Shown here piece after piece: positions 51,364-60,008 of a DNA stretch of 64,000 nt (within the stretch, counting starts at the first letter, position 1; every line of letters starts with the position of its first letter). The notes under the pieces were generated by a model, which was not told the DNA's origin, made no database searches, and saw only the letters and a program-made list of their open reading frames with translations. The position numbers and the translations under genes are program-made. This DNA is from H2-BAC3 sp045863035 (GTDB lineage Bacteria; Bacteroidota; Ignavibacteria; Ignavibacteriales; Ignavibacteriaceae), in NCBI GenBank assembly GCA_045863035.1, contig BTUV01000010.1, positions 8,260 through 72,259 on the forward strand, written 5' to 3'.

Positions 51364-51521
51364 TTTAATGTTACTTCGCCGTGTACTTTGTAAATTATAT
51401 ATTTGTTTCCTGATTCGCTAAAATCCGCGCTGCTGAAGCATCCGTTTACAATCAGCGCACCATCAAACTCGTCTAAAGTTTCCCCGGTTATTTTATTACT
51501 CTCTATACTTTCCGCAATAAT
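51357..51521 (-). pseudogene. 3' fragment of a small protein gene
   Basis: A 54-residue frame (containing ITGETLDEFDGALIVNG and ending YIIYKVHGEVTLNS) is open from a TAG at 51522-51524 to a TGA at 51357, without an ATG. The protein-like composition and the duplication of its 3' end at 50435-50477 indicate a once-real gene that lost its start or was frameshifted. I do not recognise the family. Confidence 0.55.
51362..51404. repeat. 43-bp direct repeat, right copy
   Basis: Identical to 50435-50477. Together the two copies flank 884 bp that contain the 513-bp palindrome and most of the 93-bp repeat. Confidence 0.95.
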
Positions 51522-51685
51522 CTATTTGCCATTTCATATTCTTCCTCCAGGTGGTTGTCTCTGATATACTGTTTCCGTAAATCCCGATCTAAATATTCTC
51601 TCTCTTCAGGAGTCAGACTTTTGCAGAATCTGATTTCCTCCTGCTCTGCTTCTTCTCTTGTATGTTTTTTATAATTTTTTTCATT
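51503..51685 (-). pseudogene. Fragment of a small charged protein gene
   Basis: A frame without a start codon encodes about 60 residues (containing REEAEQEEIRFCKSLTPEER and ending EMANRLLRKV). The 'LTPEER' style resembles short companion proteins found in mobile toxin-antitoxin-like modules of this bacterial group, which is a loose impression only. It overlaps the fragment at 51357-51521 in another frame. The pair is therefore either two overlapping dead genes or one frameshifted gene. Confidence 0.5.
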
Positions 51686-51717
51686 TCAATGAGCAGTATT
51701 CAGGAATATCTTATAAA

Positions 51718-52758
51718 TCACTTGCTTCCCGATTTTTCTTCAAGTTCAGCAATTTTCTTTTCCAGGGCTTTTATACGGTCAGCATATTCAGGAAGATTTC
51801 TGGTATGAACCTCAAGTCGTTGAGCCAGGCGATGTTCTTTTGCAGGATAACCAAAGTACATTCCGGGCTTATCAATAGAGCGTGAAACCCCTGACTGCGC
51901 GAGTATTATTGCCCCATCCGTTACGCGCAGATGATCGGCTATACCAACCTGTGCCGCCACAATACAATTCTTACCGAGAATGGTACTCCCTGCAACACCT
52001 GACAACGCGGAGAGTACTGAATTTTCACCAATTTCAGCGCCATGTGCAATCTGTATCAGATTATCCATTTTTACCCCTTTACGTATTATGGTTGACCCCA
52101 TTGCTGCACGATCAATGCAGACGTTTGACCCAAGTTCAACATCATCTTCAATGATAACATTCCCCTTTTGCCAGACTTTGTTATATACCCCTGCTGAATC
52201 TCTGACAAATCCGAACCCATCAGAGCCAACTACAGCACCGGGATGAATTATTACGTTATCTCCTATGATACATTCTTCCCGGATTGATACATTCTGAAAA
52301 ATCAGTGCATTATTTCCAATCTTTGTATCACGGCTGATAACCGTATTGTGAAAGATTTTTGCATTATCACCAATCATGCAATTTGCTTCAATCACGACAT
52401 TCTGCCCTATTGCACAGTTTGTCCCTATCTTTGCTGTCGGGTCTATATATGCGGAGGGTGAAATTCCGGTCAGTCTGAATTCCGGCGCGAAATAGCGGTT
52501 CAAAACTGCTACAAATGAAAGATATGGATTTTTTACTTCAAGATAGGTGATTTCGGACCGTGATTTATTAAAACCCGGTTTTACAAAAAGTACGGAGGCC
52601 TTTGTTGTTTCATAGAATTTGGCATATATATCCCGCTCAAGAAAGGAAAGATCACCGCTCCCTGCATCTTCAATTTTCGCAAGCCGGTGAATAACTGTAT
52701 CAGCAGGACCAGTTATAACCGCACCGGTCAATTCAGCGGCTTCGCCAGCGGTGATCAT
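51718..52758 (-). CDS. lpxD: LpxD, UDP-3-O-(3-hydroxyacyl)glucosamine N-acyltransferase
   Basis: LpxD adds the N-linked hydroxyacyl chain in lipid A synthesis. The 346-residue protein has the N-terminal uridine-binding domain (~1-100) and a left-handed beta-helix of hexapeptide repeats (~105-290, e.g. IGDNAKI, IGNNALI, IGDNVII), with the catalytic His region in NLIQIAHGAEIG. A C-terminal helix follows (ALEKKIAELEEKSGS). Its presence shows a lipid A-bearing outer membrane. It follows the skp genes and bamA, a common cluster. Confidence 0.96.
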   Translation of the reverse strand: MITAGEAAELTGAVITGPADTVIHRLAKIEDAGSGDLSFLERDIYAKFYETTKASVLFVKPGFNKSRSEITYLEVKNPYLSFVAVLNRYFAPEFRLTGISPSAYIDPTAKIGTNCAIGQNVVIEANCMIGDNAKIFHNTVISRDTKIGNNALIFQNVSIREECIIGDNVIIHPGAVVGSDGFGFVRDSAGVYNKVWQKGNVIIEDDVELGSNVCIDRAAMGSTIIRKGVKMDNLIQIAHGAEIGENSVLSALSGVAGSTILGKNCIVAAQVGIADHLRVTDGAIILAQSGVSRSIDKPGMYFGYPAKEHRLAQRLEVHTRNLPEYADRIKALEKKIAELEEKSGSK

Positions 52759-52770
52759 CAGGAGTTCTCC

Positions 52771-53280
52771 TTATTTTAATTTTTCAAGCACTTGAGCAGT
52801 AATGTCATGTTCTTCTTTAGCGTAAAGAATCAGCACGCCTCCGCTGCGATCAAGCACAAAATCAAGATTCAGTTCTTTTGCAACCGCGGTAATCGCGTTA
52901 AAAACCCTGTTCTGTACGGGTTTCATCAATTCATCCTGCTTGGTAAAAAGCTCGCCATTGGTACCGAATTTCTTTTCCCGGTACTCAACTATATTTTGCT
53001 CCATTTTAACAAGCTCCGCTTCAATCTGCATCCGTGCGTCATCAGTCAGAATAAGGCGGCGCTTGTCATAATCTTCATACTTTGCCTTCCACTCTCTTTC
53101 AAGTTTTTGCAGTTCAGCTTGCCACTCCTGAATAATCTGATCAAGTTGTTGGCGTGCATCCTGAGCATCGGGCAGTTTATCCAGAACAGTATCCGAATCT
53201 ACATAGCCGATGGTAATTTGTGCTGAGAGTAATCCTGTCCAGATGAACAGTAACGCAGTTATATATGACAAAGTTTTCAT
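52771..53280 (-). CDS. Skp/OmpH-family periplasmic chaperone, second copy
   Basis: Skp trimers hold unfolded outer-membrane proteins on the way to BamA. The 169-residue protein has a signal peptide (~1-20), the conserved start TIGYVDSDTVLDKLPDA and a long charged coiled coil (~40-120), then ITAVAKELNLDFVLDRSGGVLILYA, matching OmpH. It lies between the first skp copy and lpxD, 24 nt from the former. Confidence 0.92.
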   Translation of the reverse strand: MKTLSYITALLFIWTGLLSAQITIGYVDSDTVLDKLPDAQDARQQLDQIIQEWQAELQKLEREWKAKYEDYDKRRLILTDDARMQIEAELVKMEQNIVEYREKKFGTNGELFTKQDELMKPVQNRVFNAITAVAKELNLDFVLDRSGGVLILYAKEEHDITAQVLEKLK

Positions 53281-53304
53281 AGGAATATTCCTGAATGGTT
53301 AAAC

Positions 53305-53832
53305 TTATTTGCCTCTTTTAAGGCGATCAAGAACTTTATAGGTGATATCAAACTGATTATCCGCGTAAAGAAGCAGGATTTCACCCGTCTTATCAAAAAC
53401 AAAGTGCATTCCTTCATCTTTCGCGACACCTTCTATTGCTTTGAAAATTTTTTCCTTCACCGGTTTCAGAAGCTCATCCTGTTTCTTATAGATTTCTCCT
53501 GTACCCTGAGCAAACTTAGACCTTTTGTATTCTTCAATCATCTGCTGCTGCTGAACAAGTTTCTGCTGTTCTTCCAGCTTCTTGTCTTCTTTCATATTGC
53601 CGGACTGTTTCTGATAGTTCTGATAGGCCTGCTGCAGATTATAGGTCATGCTGTCTATCTGGGTATTCCACTGCTCAATAAGTGCGTCAAGCTGACCCTG
53701 AGCTTTAATTGCTTCAGAGAACTGTTTCAGTATGACTTCTGAATCAACATATCCGGTTTTCTGGGTCTGTGCAAACAGTGATCCTGCAGAAAGCAGAACA
53801 GTGAGGAGAACCAGTTTTATTGTGTTTTTCAC
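53305..53832 (-). CDS. Skp/OmpH-family periplasmic chaperone, first copy
   Basis: This 175-residue paralogue of the next gene has a signal peptide (~1-21), the start TGYVDSEVILKQFSEA, a Gln/Lys-rich coiled coil with QQKLVQQQQMIEEYKR, and the end IEGVAKDEGMHFVFDKTGEILLLYA. It follows bamA by 26 nt. The two paralogues keep the same ends but differ in the coiled-coil arms, so they may serve different clients or form mixed trimers. Confidence 0.92.
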   Translation of the reverse strand: MKNTIKLVLLTVLLSAGSLFAQTQKTGYVDSEVILKQFSEAIKAQGQLDALIEQWNTQIDSMTYNLQQAYQNYQKQSGNMKEDKKLEEQQKLVQQQQMIEEYKRSKFAQGTGEIYKKQDELLKPVKEKIFKAIEGVAKDEGMHFVFDKTGEILLLYADNQFDITYKVLDRLKRGK

Positions 53833-53858
53833 GAATGAGTTCCTTGTTAGTTATTGTA

Positions 53859-56342
53859 TTAAAATGCTTTGCCAAATTGGAAATGGAAGAGCCATGCAGG
53901 GTCTTTTCCGTCAATTGCTTTTCTGTCAAAACCGTAGCCCATATCAAAACCGATAAGTCCGATTGGGTTTATCAGCAGACGCGCGCCAAATCCGATAGAT
54001 CGTTTCAAATTAAAAATATCGGCACTGTTAATGTCCTCATATACATTACCTGCCTCAGCAAAGGTAAGAAGGTACAGAGGAATCGGCTCAAGCGCAACCG
54101 CAAAACGAAACTCGGCGGTATATCTCGAATAAACACGCCCGTCTCTCACATTACCGTTAATATCTTTAGGACCTATACTTCGGTCATCATATCCACGCAG
54201 CGGCACGGTTGCAATCACCAGACCATTACCACCCATGTAGAAAAATTCAAACGGCTGTATCGGAGTACCTGCCTTAATTTCCTCAAGGTAGCCAAGATCA
54301 GTTACGGTATAGAACGCAAATTTATTTGAGTTAAACAGGCGTTTATACCATTCCAGTTTGAAATTCACTTTGTAGAAATCCACACTTCCCGGCAAAAATG
54401 GTCCGCCTGAAATTTCAGCATCAAGCGAAAGCGATGAACCGAGCGAAGGGAAAATCGGATTATCAACGTTCTTACGCTGCAGACCGAAACCCAGTGTAAA
54501 CTGATTCGTTTTACCGATGCGGTAATACCCGCCTCCGTCTATAACATTATTGCCCTGAAAACGGAAGAATGTACTTGCGTAAAAATAATCATCCGGCCAT
54601 CTCAAGCGTCTTCCGAGACGTACCGTTGCACCCGACTGGCGTAAATCATAAATATACTGCTGTCTGGTATCAAATATATCTGCTCCGATAAGCGTAGGAG
54701 AGTCCATCAGCCAGGGCTCAGTAAATCCTAATGAGAATGTGCGATATATACTGCCAACACCAAACTGCCAGTTAAAGCTGAGTATCTGACCACCGCCCAG
54801 ACTGAATGGTTCGGCTATTGAGAAGTTCGTCAAGGTTACCCCCACAGCACCGCTGAACCCGAAACTACCGCTATAACCGACTGAGGCATTTAAATAATCG
54901 CTTGACTTTTCCTCTACTTTGAAAGCAACATTCACCGTGCTGTCATTAGCGAGATTGTAATCAACACCTTCCTGATAAATTTTTTCTACGTTAAAGTATT
55001 GAAGATTTGCAAGCTGCTGCAGACTGCGCAACATCATTGCACGGTTAAAAAAGTCACCCGGCACGGTATAAAGCTCCCGACGGATAACTTTATCTTTTGT
55101 TTTGTCATTGCCGGTAATGTCAACGCGTCCTACTCTGAACTGATTTCGTTCACTTACCTGAATAAGTATATCAATTGAATCAGTCCCCACCTTTGTTTCA
55201 GATGTCCGAAGATTAAAAGTCAGGTATCCGTTATCAAGATAGAGCGAGGCAATGTCATTTTGTTTTTCATTCTGACGTAAATTCTGATTAAACCGCTCCA
55301 GATCATATATATCCCCGGTCTTGAAAGCGAGACGCTCATTCAGCATCTCAGTTGAATAAATTTTATTTCCTTCCCAGGTGATATTGCGTATCTTGTACTG
55401 CGGTCCTTCATAGATACGTATCAAAAGCTCAACATCTTTTTTGTCGGATGAGTAAGTAATACTGTCGCCTAAGACTTCAGCATCCCTGAATCCGTTCCGC
55501 TGATAAAACTGGAGAATTTTGGTTTTATCTTCTTCATATTTCTTTTTATCAAAGCGGGAAAGTGACCAGAATTTCCACCATTTCGCTTCAGTTGTTTCTT
55601 CCAGTTCTGCTTTCAAATCATCATCCGGGAAAAAGTCATTCCCCTCAAAAGCTATTTTTCTCACTGTGCTGCGGCTGTTCTCATCAATAACAATCATCAG
55701 CAGTTTCCTGTCTTTGATTCGTTCTATCAGATTAGAATACGTAATATCATCCTTCTCGTATTCAACCGTATATTCTTCAGACAGATCAGTATCATTCCGC
55801 CAGACAACATTTATCGATTTACCGGACGTGTCTGCTGTAAAGTAAGAATAATACTTTGCGTTAAACTGTGCATTAAAGTAACCATCCTCCTCATAATAAG
55901 CAGCAAGCCGTAATTTCAGTCTTTCCACTTCCTGAGGTTTCAGTATTTGTCCGCGTATAAATGTTACTTTCCCTTGCAGTTCATCATCGTCAAAATGATC
56001 AAACCCCTCAAAAGCAACTTTTTCAATACGAGGGTACTCATCAACCTTAACAACCAGAAAGACACCGTCGCCGGCTTCCTTTTCAATAAGGATTTGCACA
56101 TCGCTGAAGATATTCAAAGACCAGAGCTGTTTAATTGCATTAAGCGTCTGATCGCCGGGCACACGTATTTCATCACCAACCCGAAGCCCGGTGTTGGCAA
56201 GTATCGTTTTTGCATCAGCGCTTTTATTTCCCTGCACTGAAACTCCCAGTATCTTATATACTTTTTGAGCGTTTGTTTCTGCCGGACCAAGCATCAGCAG
56301 CATGATCAGAAACAGTGCACTTTTCGAAAAGTTAAAAAACAT
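53859..56342 (-). CDS. bamA: BamA, outer-membrane protein assembly factor
   Basis: BamA is the core of the machine that inserts beta-barrel proteins into the outer membrane. The 827-residue protein has a signal peptide (~1-25), about five POTRA domains (~27-420, each with the pattern like EVERLKLRLAAYYEEDGYFN) and a C-terminal 16-strand barrel (~430-827). The barrel includes the conserved loop-6 region near RGYDDRSIG and ends in an aromatic (FGKAF). The start is at 56342 directly against the uppS stop. Confidence 0.95.
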   Translation of the reverse strand: MFFNFSKSALFLIMLLMLGPAETNAQKVYKILGVSVQGNKSADAKTILANTGLRVGDEIRVPGDQTLNAIKQLWSLNIFSDVQILIEKEAGDGVFLVVKVDEYPRIEKVAFEGFDHFDDDELQGKVTFIRGQILKPQEVERLKLRLAAYYEEDGYFNAQFNAKYYSYFTADTSGKSINVVWRNDTDLSEEYTVEYEKDDITYSNLIERIKDRKLLMIVIDENSRSTVRKIAFEGNDFFPDDDLKAELEETTEAKWWKFWSLSRFDKKKYEEDKTKILQFYQRNGFRDAEVLGDSITYSSDKKDVELLIRIYEGPQYKIRNITWEGNKIYSTEMLNERLAFKTGDIYDLERFNQNLRQNEKQNDIASLYLDNGYLTFNLRTSETKVGTDSIDILIQVSERNQFRVGRVDITGNDKTKDKVIRRELYTVPGDFFNRAMMLRSLQQLANLQYFNVEKIYQEGVDYNLANDSTVNVAFKVEEKSSDYLNASVGYSGSFGFSGAVGVTLTNFSIAEPFSLGGGQILSFNWQFGVGSIYRTFSLGFTEPWLMDSPTLIGADIFDTRQQYIYDLRQSGATVRLGRRLRWPDDYFYASTFFRFQGNNVIDGGGYYRIGKTNQFTLGFGLQRKNVDNPIFPSLGSSLSLDAEISGGPFLPGSVDFYKVNFKLEWYKRLFNSNKFAFYTVTDLGYLEEIKAGTPIQPFEFFYMGGNGLVIATVPLRGYDDRSIGPKDINGNVRDGRVYSRYTAEFRFAVALEPIPLYLLTFAEAGNVYEDINSADIFNLKRSIGFGARLLINPIGLIGFDMGYGFDRKAIDGKDPAWLFHFQFGKAF

Positions 56343-57122
56343 TCAATTCCTTTTGATTTCTTTCGGTAACTGCTCGCTTACTTTGCCAAACCTTCTTTCC
56401 CGTTTCTGAAAATCGAGAATGGCCTCAATAAAATTCTTTCTTCTGAATTCCGGCCAGTAGGTGTTGCATATATATATCTCAGAATACGCTATCTGCCAAA
56501 GCAAAAAGTTGCTTACCCTGAACTCACCGCTGGTGCGAATGAGCAGTTCAGGATCGGGCATCCCTTTAGTTGTCAGATAAGAAGAAAAAAGCTGGTCACT
56601 AATCTGCTCCGGTGTTATAATTCCGGATGCTGCATCAGAGACGATTTTTCTTACTGCCTGGATGATCTCCCATCTTCCGCTGTAACTGAGCGCGAGATTA
56701 AGGTTGAGCCGGCTGTTTCCGGCTGTTCTCTCTACTGCATCGGTAAATTCTTCCTGAACCTTTTCGGGCAGCATGTTAAAATCACCGATGGTATTAAGAC
56801 GGACATTATTCTTATGAAGTTCATTTATTTCTTTTCTCAGAGTACGCACCAGAAGAGTCATCAAAGTTGAGACTTCATCTTTGGGACGTTTCCAGTTTTC
56901 TGTAGAAAAGGTATAGAGTGTCAGATATTTAACCCCGATTTCAGCAGCAATTTCAACAATCTCCCTGACCGAATCAACCCCAGCATGATGCCCCGCAATT
57001 CTCGGAAGACCTTTGCTTTTAGCCCATCTCCCATTCCCGTCCATTATGATAGCAATATGTTCAGGAATAACCGCATCCTGCGGTAACCCGTAATTATCTC
57101 GTTCTTCTGCTGTGCTTTTCAT
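56343..57122 (-). CDS. uppS: UppS, undecaprenyl diphosphate synthase
   Basis: UppS makes the C55 lipid carrier used in peptidoglycan and LPS synthesis. The 259-residue protein has the catalytic Asp motif IIMDGNGRWAKSKGLPRIAGHHAG (given in outline; Asp ~28), the SGRWEIIQAVRKI segment and PDPELLIRTSGEFRVSNFLLWQ. It is the first gene of the uppS-bamA-skp-skp-lpxD envelope operon; its stop abuts the bamA start. Confidence 0.96.
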   Translation of the reverse strand: MKSTAEERDNYGLPQDAVIPEHIAIIMDGNGRWAKSKGLPRIAGHHAGVDSVREIVEIAAEIGVKYLTLYTFSTENWKRPKDEVSTLMTLLVRTLRKEINELHKNNVRLNTIGDFNMLPEKVQEEFTDAVERTAGNSRLNLNLALSYSGRWEIIQAVRKIVSDAASGIITPEQISDQLFSSYLTTKGMPDPELLIRTSGEFRVSNFLLWQIAYSEIYICNTYWPEFRRKNFIEAILDFQKRERRFGKVSEQLPKEIKRN

Positions 57123-57219
57123 TAACTGGTTTTTGGAACCGACTGCTGATAATTTGCCAAAATACTCTAATCAAACTTTTAAATTACGGAACTTCGGCTA
57201 ATTTTTGAAGGGAAAAAAG

Positions 57220-57266
57220 CCCCCCGAAATACCGCTTTTTTTACAAAAAACGGCTTTTTCGGGAGG
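57220..57266 (-). terminator. Rho-independent terminator of the lexA operon
   Basis: On the minus strand CCTCCCGAAA pairs with TTTCGGGGGG, with an inner GCCG/CGG stem, followed by CTTTTTT. It lies between the 154-residue gene and uppS and separates the two operons. Confidence 0.85.
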
Positions 57267-57328
57267 TCAGGGTAAGAGGAGTGGTCCGCCAGATGTGGAG
57301 AATTCTGACGGACCGGGGTATGTGAAGT

Positions 57329-57793
57329 TTAGTTGATAAACGCCTTGGTGCGCTGGTTTTCCTCTGAAAACAGACTCGGAAGCTGTGCGGAGGTGTAAAC
57401 ATGTATTCTGATATTCTTCCGTGACTCATCACTTACGGATGAAATTGCCTTCCGGAGCTCATTCAAACGGTCTGCCGGCACTGAAAGATACAGAGGAACA
57501 GCACGATACGTGTACTTTGTTTTCCTTCCCGACAGTATTTCAACTTTTTCGGTAAATTCCTTTGTGAAATTATCATCTGAATCCACTATTAGTCCTATCA
57601 GATAATCCTTTCCCTTTTTTCCGATTAGATCAACATCATAACCGGCTACCTTAGGAGGATCAGAAAGATATTTTCCGAACTTCCTTTGTGTAACAATGTA
57701 TCCTCTGGTCATCAGATGCCACGCAAGATCATCTATCCGGTCTTTTCTCGGTACAGAAAAAACCACCCTGAAACGGTCTCTTATATTGTTCAT
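57329..57793 (-). CDS. Unknown protein with a nuclease-fold-like N-terminus in the lexA operon
   Basis: The 154-residue protein has no signal peptide. Residues ~18-75 read IDDLAWHLMTRGYIV, then VAGYDVDLIGKKGKDYLIGLIVDS, reminiscent of the alpha-beta-beta core of PD-(D/E)xK proteins. At the place of the E-x-K motif the sequence has Leu-Ile-Val instead, so nuclease activity is doubtful. I therefore leave the function open. It is third in the lexA operon, 18 nt after the WYL-like gene, and ends before a strong terminator. Confidence 0.75.
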   Translation of the reverse strand: MNNIRDRFRVVFSVPRKDRIDDLAWHLMTRGYIVTQRKFGKYLSDPPKVAGYDVDLIGKKGKDYLIGLIVDSDDNFTKEFTEKVEILSGRKTKYTYRAVPLYLSVPADRLNELRKAISSVSDESRKNIRIHVYTSAQLPSLFSEENQRTKAFIN

Positions 57794-57811
57794 AACTCAC
57801 CTAACCTTTTT

Positions 57812-58060
57812 TCAATTTTGGGTGCCGTAATACAAGGGTAGTGCCGGAGCAAATCCCTGCATGAGGACACGCAAATTGCTTATTTTAATAAATTCAAATT
57901 TTCTTACCGTAAGTGTACCGCTCACCTTGCCATAAACCACTTTGTGACCGAACCTATCCATCGCCAGGAAGTAGGGTTCAATCTCAACTAAAGTGTAATC
58001 ATACAGAAAAGTGACTTTTCTTCTTTTATCAATAGCTTCTAAAAATATCAGTGACTTCAT
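57812..58060 (-). CDS. Small WYL-like protein in the lexA operon
   Basis: The 82-residue product resembles a WYL domain without a DNA-binding part: AIDKRRKVTFLYDYTLVEIEPYFLAMDR (given in outline) and KFEFIKISNLRVL. WYL domains bind nucleic acid or small ligands and often regulate damage and defence genes. It starts 14 nt after lexA and is probably cotranscribed. The remote similarity rests on pattern only. Confidence 0.7.
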   Translation of the reverse strand: MKSLIFLEAIDKRRKVTFLYDYTLVEIEPYFLAMDRFGHKVVYGKVSGTLTVRKFEFIKISNLRVLMQGFAPALPLYYGTQN

Positions 58061-58074
58061 GTTCTCTTTCTCCT

Positions 58075-58731
58075 TTAGTTCAGACAGCGGGTTACGCCGG
58101 TAACCTTGCCTATAAGTATAAAATTACTATTCTGACTGATGACAATCGGATCATACTTTTCATTTGCCGGAAGCAGGATGATCTGATTGTTTTTTCGCAA
58201 GTAAGTTTTTACCGTAACCTCACCGTCAATCTGGGCTACAACTATATCACCATTTGAAGCAAAGATTTGCTTGTGCACTACAACAATATCACCCTCAAAA
58301 ATTCCGGCGTTTATCATACTGTCGCCTTTAACCTTGAGCGCAAAACTATCCTTCCTTTCCCTCAACATGGAAGGGTCAACCACCACTGAACCCTCAATGT
58401 TATCATAATGCATTATAGGAAAACCTGCGGCAACACGACCAAGCAACGGCAGCGAGTAAGGATTTTCATCTTCCTTTTCAGCAGTCTGCCCTTCAAGACC
58501 AAGTACCGACCACCCCTTTTCAGTGATAGTAAGTGTGCGGCTTGAGTTACTTTCCTTGGAAAGGAAGTTCTTTGTAACAAGTGCCTCAAGATGTCCTGCG
58601 ACACCGTTGGTTGAAGAAATGCCGAAATGAGAGGCAATATCCCTCAATGAAGGGGGATAACCATTTTCCTGCCCGAATTCTGCTATGAATCCGAGTATTT
58701 CCTTTTGACGAGCCGTTATTTCCTGTTTCAT
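58075..58731 (-). CDS. lexA: LexA, SOS repressor
   Basis: LexA represses SOS genes and cleaves itself when RecA is activated. The 218-residue protein has an N-terminal winged helix-turn-helix (KEILGFIAEFGQENGYPPSL, then IASHFGISSTNGV), a cleavage-site Ala-Gly in RVAAGFPI (about residues 94-101), and the S24 peptidase core with Ser in VKGDSMINAG (~137) and Lys in GEVTVKTYL (~174). It is first in an operon with the WYL-like and nuclease-fold-like genes. A promoter with an embedded operator lies just upstream. Confidence 0.95.
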   Translation of the reverse strand: MKQEITARQKEILGFIAEFGQENGYPPSLRDIASHFGISSTNGVAGHLEALVTKNFLSKESNSSRTLTITEKGWSVLGLEGQTAEKEDENPYSLPLLGRVAAGFPIMHYDNIEGSVVVDPSMLRERKDSFALKVKGDSMINAGIFEGDIVVVHKQIFASNGDIVVAQIDGEVTVKTYLRKNNQIILLPANEKYDPIVISQNSNFILIGKVTGVTRCLN

Positions 58732-58758
58732 GCCTATAGTGATAATTTGTTCACCACT

Positions 58759-58787
58759 AAATTAGTGAACAGATGTACACTTGTCAA
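58759..58787 (-). promoter_or_regulatory. lexA promoter, -35 TTGACA and -10 TAATTT
   Basis: On the minus strand TTGACA (58782-58787) is separated by exactly 17 bp from TAATTT (58759-58764). The spacing and the perfect -35 make a good sigma-70-type promoter 28 bp before the lexA ATG. Confidence 0.75.
58767..58778. promoter_or_regulatory. Probable LexA operator within the lexA promoter
   Basis: GAACAGATGTAC matches the GAAC-N4-GTTC style of Gram-positive and related SOS boxes at 7 of 8 fixed positions and lies in the spacer between -35 and -10, an ideal place for repression. A second dyad, TGTTCAC / GTGAACA around CACTAAATTA, covers the -10 region. Autoregulation of lexA is inferred. Confidence 0.6.
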
Positions 58788-58867
58788 GTCTTTTTTTAAT
58801 AATTTTTTTATTTTTTTGGGGAGGGGGGAGTAAAGTGTGGTTAGTTTACCCGGAAAGACAAAAAAAA

Positions 58868-58896
58868 ACGGAGACCGGTCAATGACCAGTCTCCGT
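58868..58896 (-). terminator. Rho-independent terminator after the alkaline phosphatase gene
   Basis: ACGGAGAC pairs with GTCTCCGT, with a further GGTC/GACC stem, and eight T follow on the minus strand. It lies about 20 nt beyond the stop. Confidence 0.88.
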
Positions 58897-58916
58897 ATTA
58901 TATAATCAGTATAAAG

Positions 58917-60008
58917 CTATTTCCAGCTTTTTGCGATCGAGAAGAGCTTCAGCCCTATTTCGTTGTTTTCGTAAACACCTCTGAAAAGCTCACTTCCGGG
59001 TCCCTTTGCCCAGACACCGACAATTCCGGCAGAGTGCCCTTTTGTCGTATAAGCATATTCAATCGGCTGGCTTTTGTCTTTAGGGTGTACTAAGGACATT
59101 CCGCCGGTTTCATGATCCGCGGTCACTACGAGCAGGGTATTACCGTCTTTCTCAATAAACGCAAGCATCCTGTGAAGCAGATCAGCGAACTCTTCCATTT
59201 CTGACTTCAGATTAACAGCATCATTTGCATGCCCCGCGTAATCTATGTGAGTGCTTTCTACCATAAGAAGAAAACCATCCTTATGGTTCTTTAACTGTCC
59301 TATTGCAGTCATTGCCAAATCACCAAGTGAGAATGAGCGTGTTCCGGCTTTTGTGATTGCATTAGTATCAAGTAACATCCAGAGCTTCGAATGAGGTTTA
59401 TAACCTTCTGAGATATATTCGGATGAATATACATATCCATTATCAGTTATAGACTGCAAAAGATTAACTCCGTCAGTTCTCACACCCCCTTGATCCTGCG
59501 GAAGGAAATATTTTCTTCCTCCGCCAATTACCACATGAACAGGAGCATTAACCAACTGTTGAGCTATTTCTGTGTGCATCTTTCTGCTCTCTGCATGGGC
59601 AAAAAACACAGCGGGTGTAGCATCGGTAATCGGAGCAGTAGAAACAAGCCCCGCCACTTTTTTCTTTTTGGTAACAGCATATTCGAAGATAGTCTGAAGC
59701 GGTTGCTTTAGAGTATCAACTGCAATAGCGCCATTATATGATTTATGTCCGGTGGAAATTGCAGTTCCGCCGGCCGCTGAATCCGTGATAAGCGCATCGG
59801 CTGCACAGGTAACCGACATACCAACATCAGTAAACTTCTTGAAAGGAGTATCCTCTCTGTTAAAGATGATTTCTGAAGATACCTGATTCAGCCCCATGCC
59901 ATCGCCAATTATGATGATAATGTTTTTGGGCTTCTTACCCTGCTGGGGCTCAGCGCTAAAGCTAAGCCCAATAATGAGCAGGAAAAACAAAAAAATCCGC
60001 AATTGCAT
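58917..60008 (-). CDS. Alkaline phosphatase (PhoA-type superfamily)
   Basis: The 363-residue protein has a signal peptide (~1-19) and acts in the periplasm. Metal and nucleophile motifs are IIIIGDGMGLNQ (about residues 31-42), the phosphoserine loop ITDSAAGGTAIS (~74-85), ESTHIDYAGHAND (~252) and the late VTADHETGGMS and TTKGHSAGIVG. It is shorter than E. coli PhoA (about 450 residues) and lacks the usual crown insertions, as in several Bacteroidota enzymes. The gene begins at the base where ilvE ends. Confidence 0.93.
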   Translation of the reverse strand: MQLRIFLFFLLIIGLSFSAEPQQGKKPKNIIIIIGDGMGLNQVSSEIIFNREDTPFKKFTDVGMSVTCAADALITDSAAGGTAISTGHKSYNGAIAVDTLKQPLQTIFEYAVTKKKKVAGLVSTAPITDATPAVFFAHAESRKMHTEIAQQLVNAPVHVVIGGGRKYFLPQDQGGVRTDGVNLLQSITDNGYVYSSEYISEGYKPHSKLWMLLDTNAITKAGTRSFSLGDLAMTAIGQLKNHKDGFLLMVESTHIDYAGHANDAVNLKSEMEEFADLLHRMLAFIEKDGNTLLVVTADHETGGMSLVHPKDKSQPIEYAYTTKGHSAGIVGVWAKGPGSELFRGVYENNEIGLKLFSIAKSWK

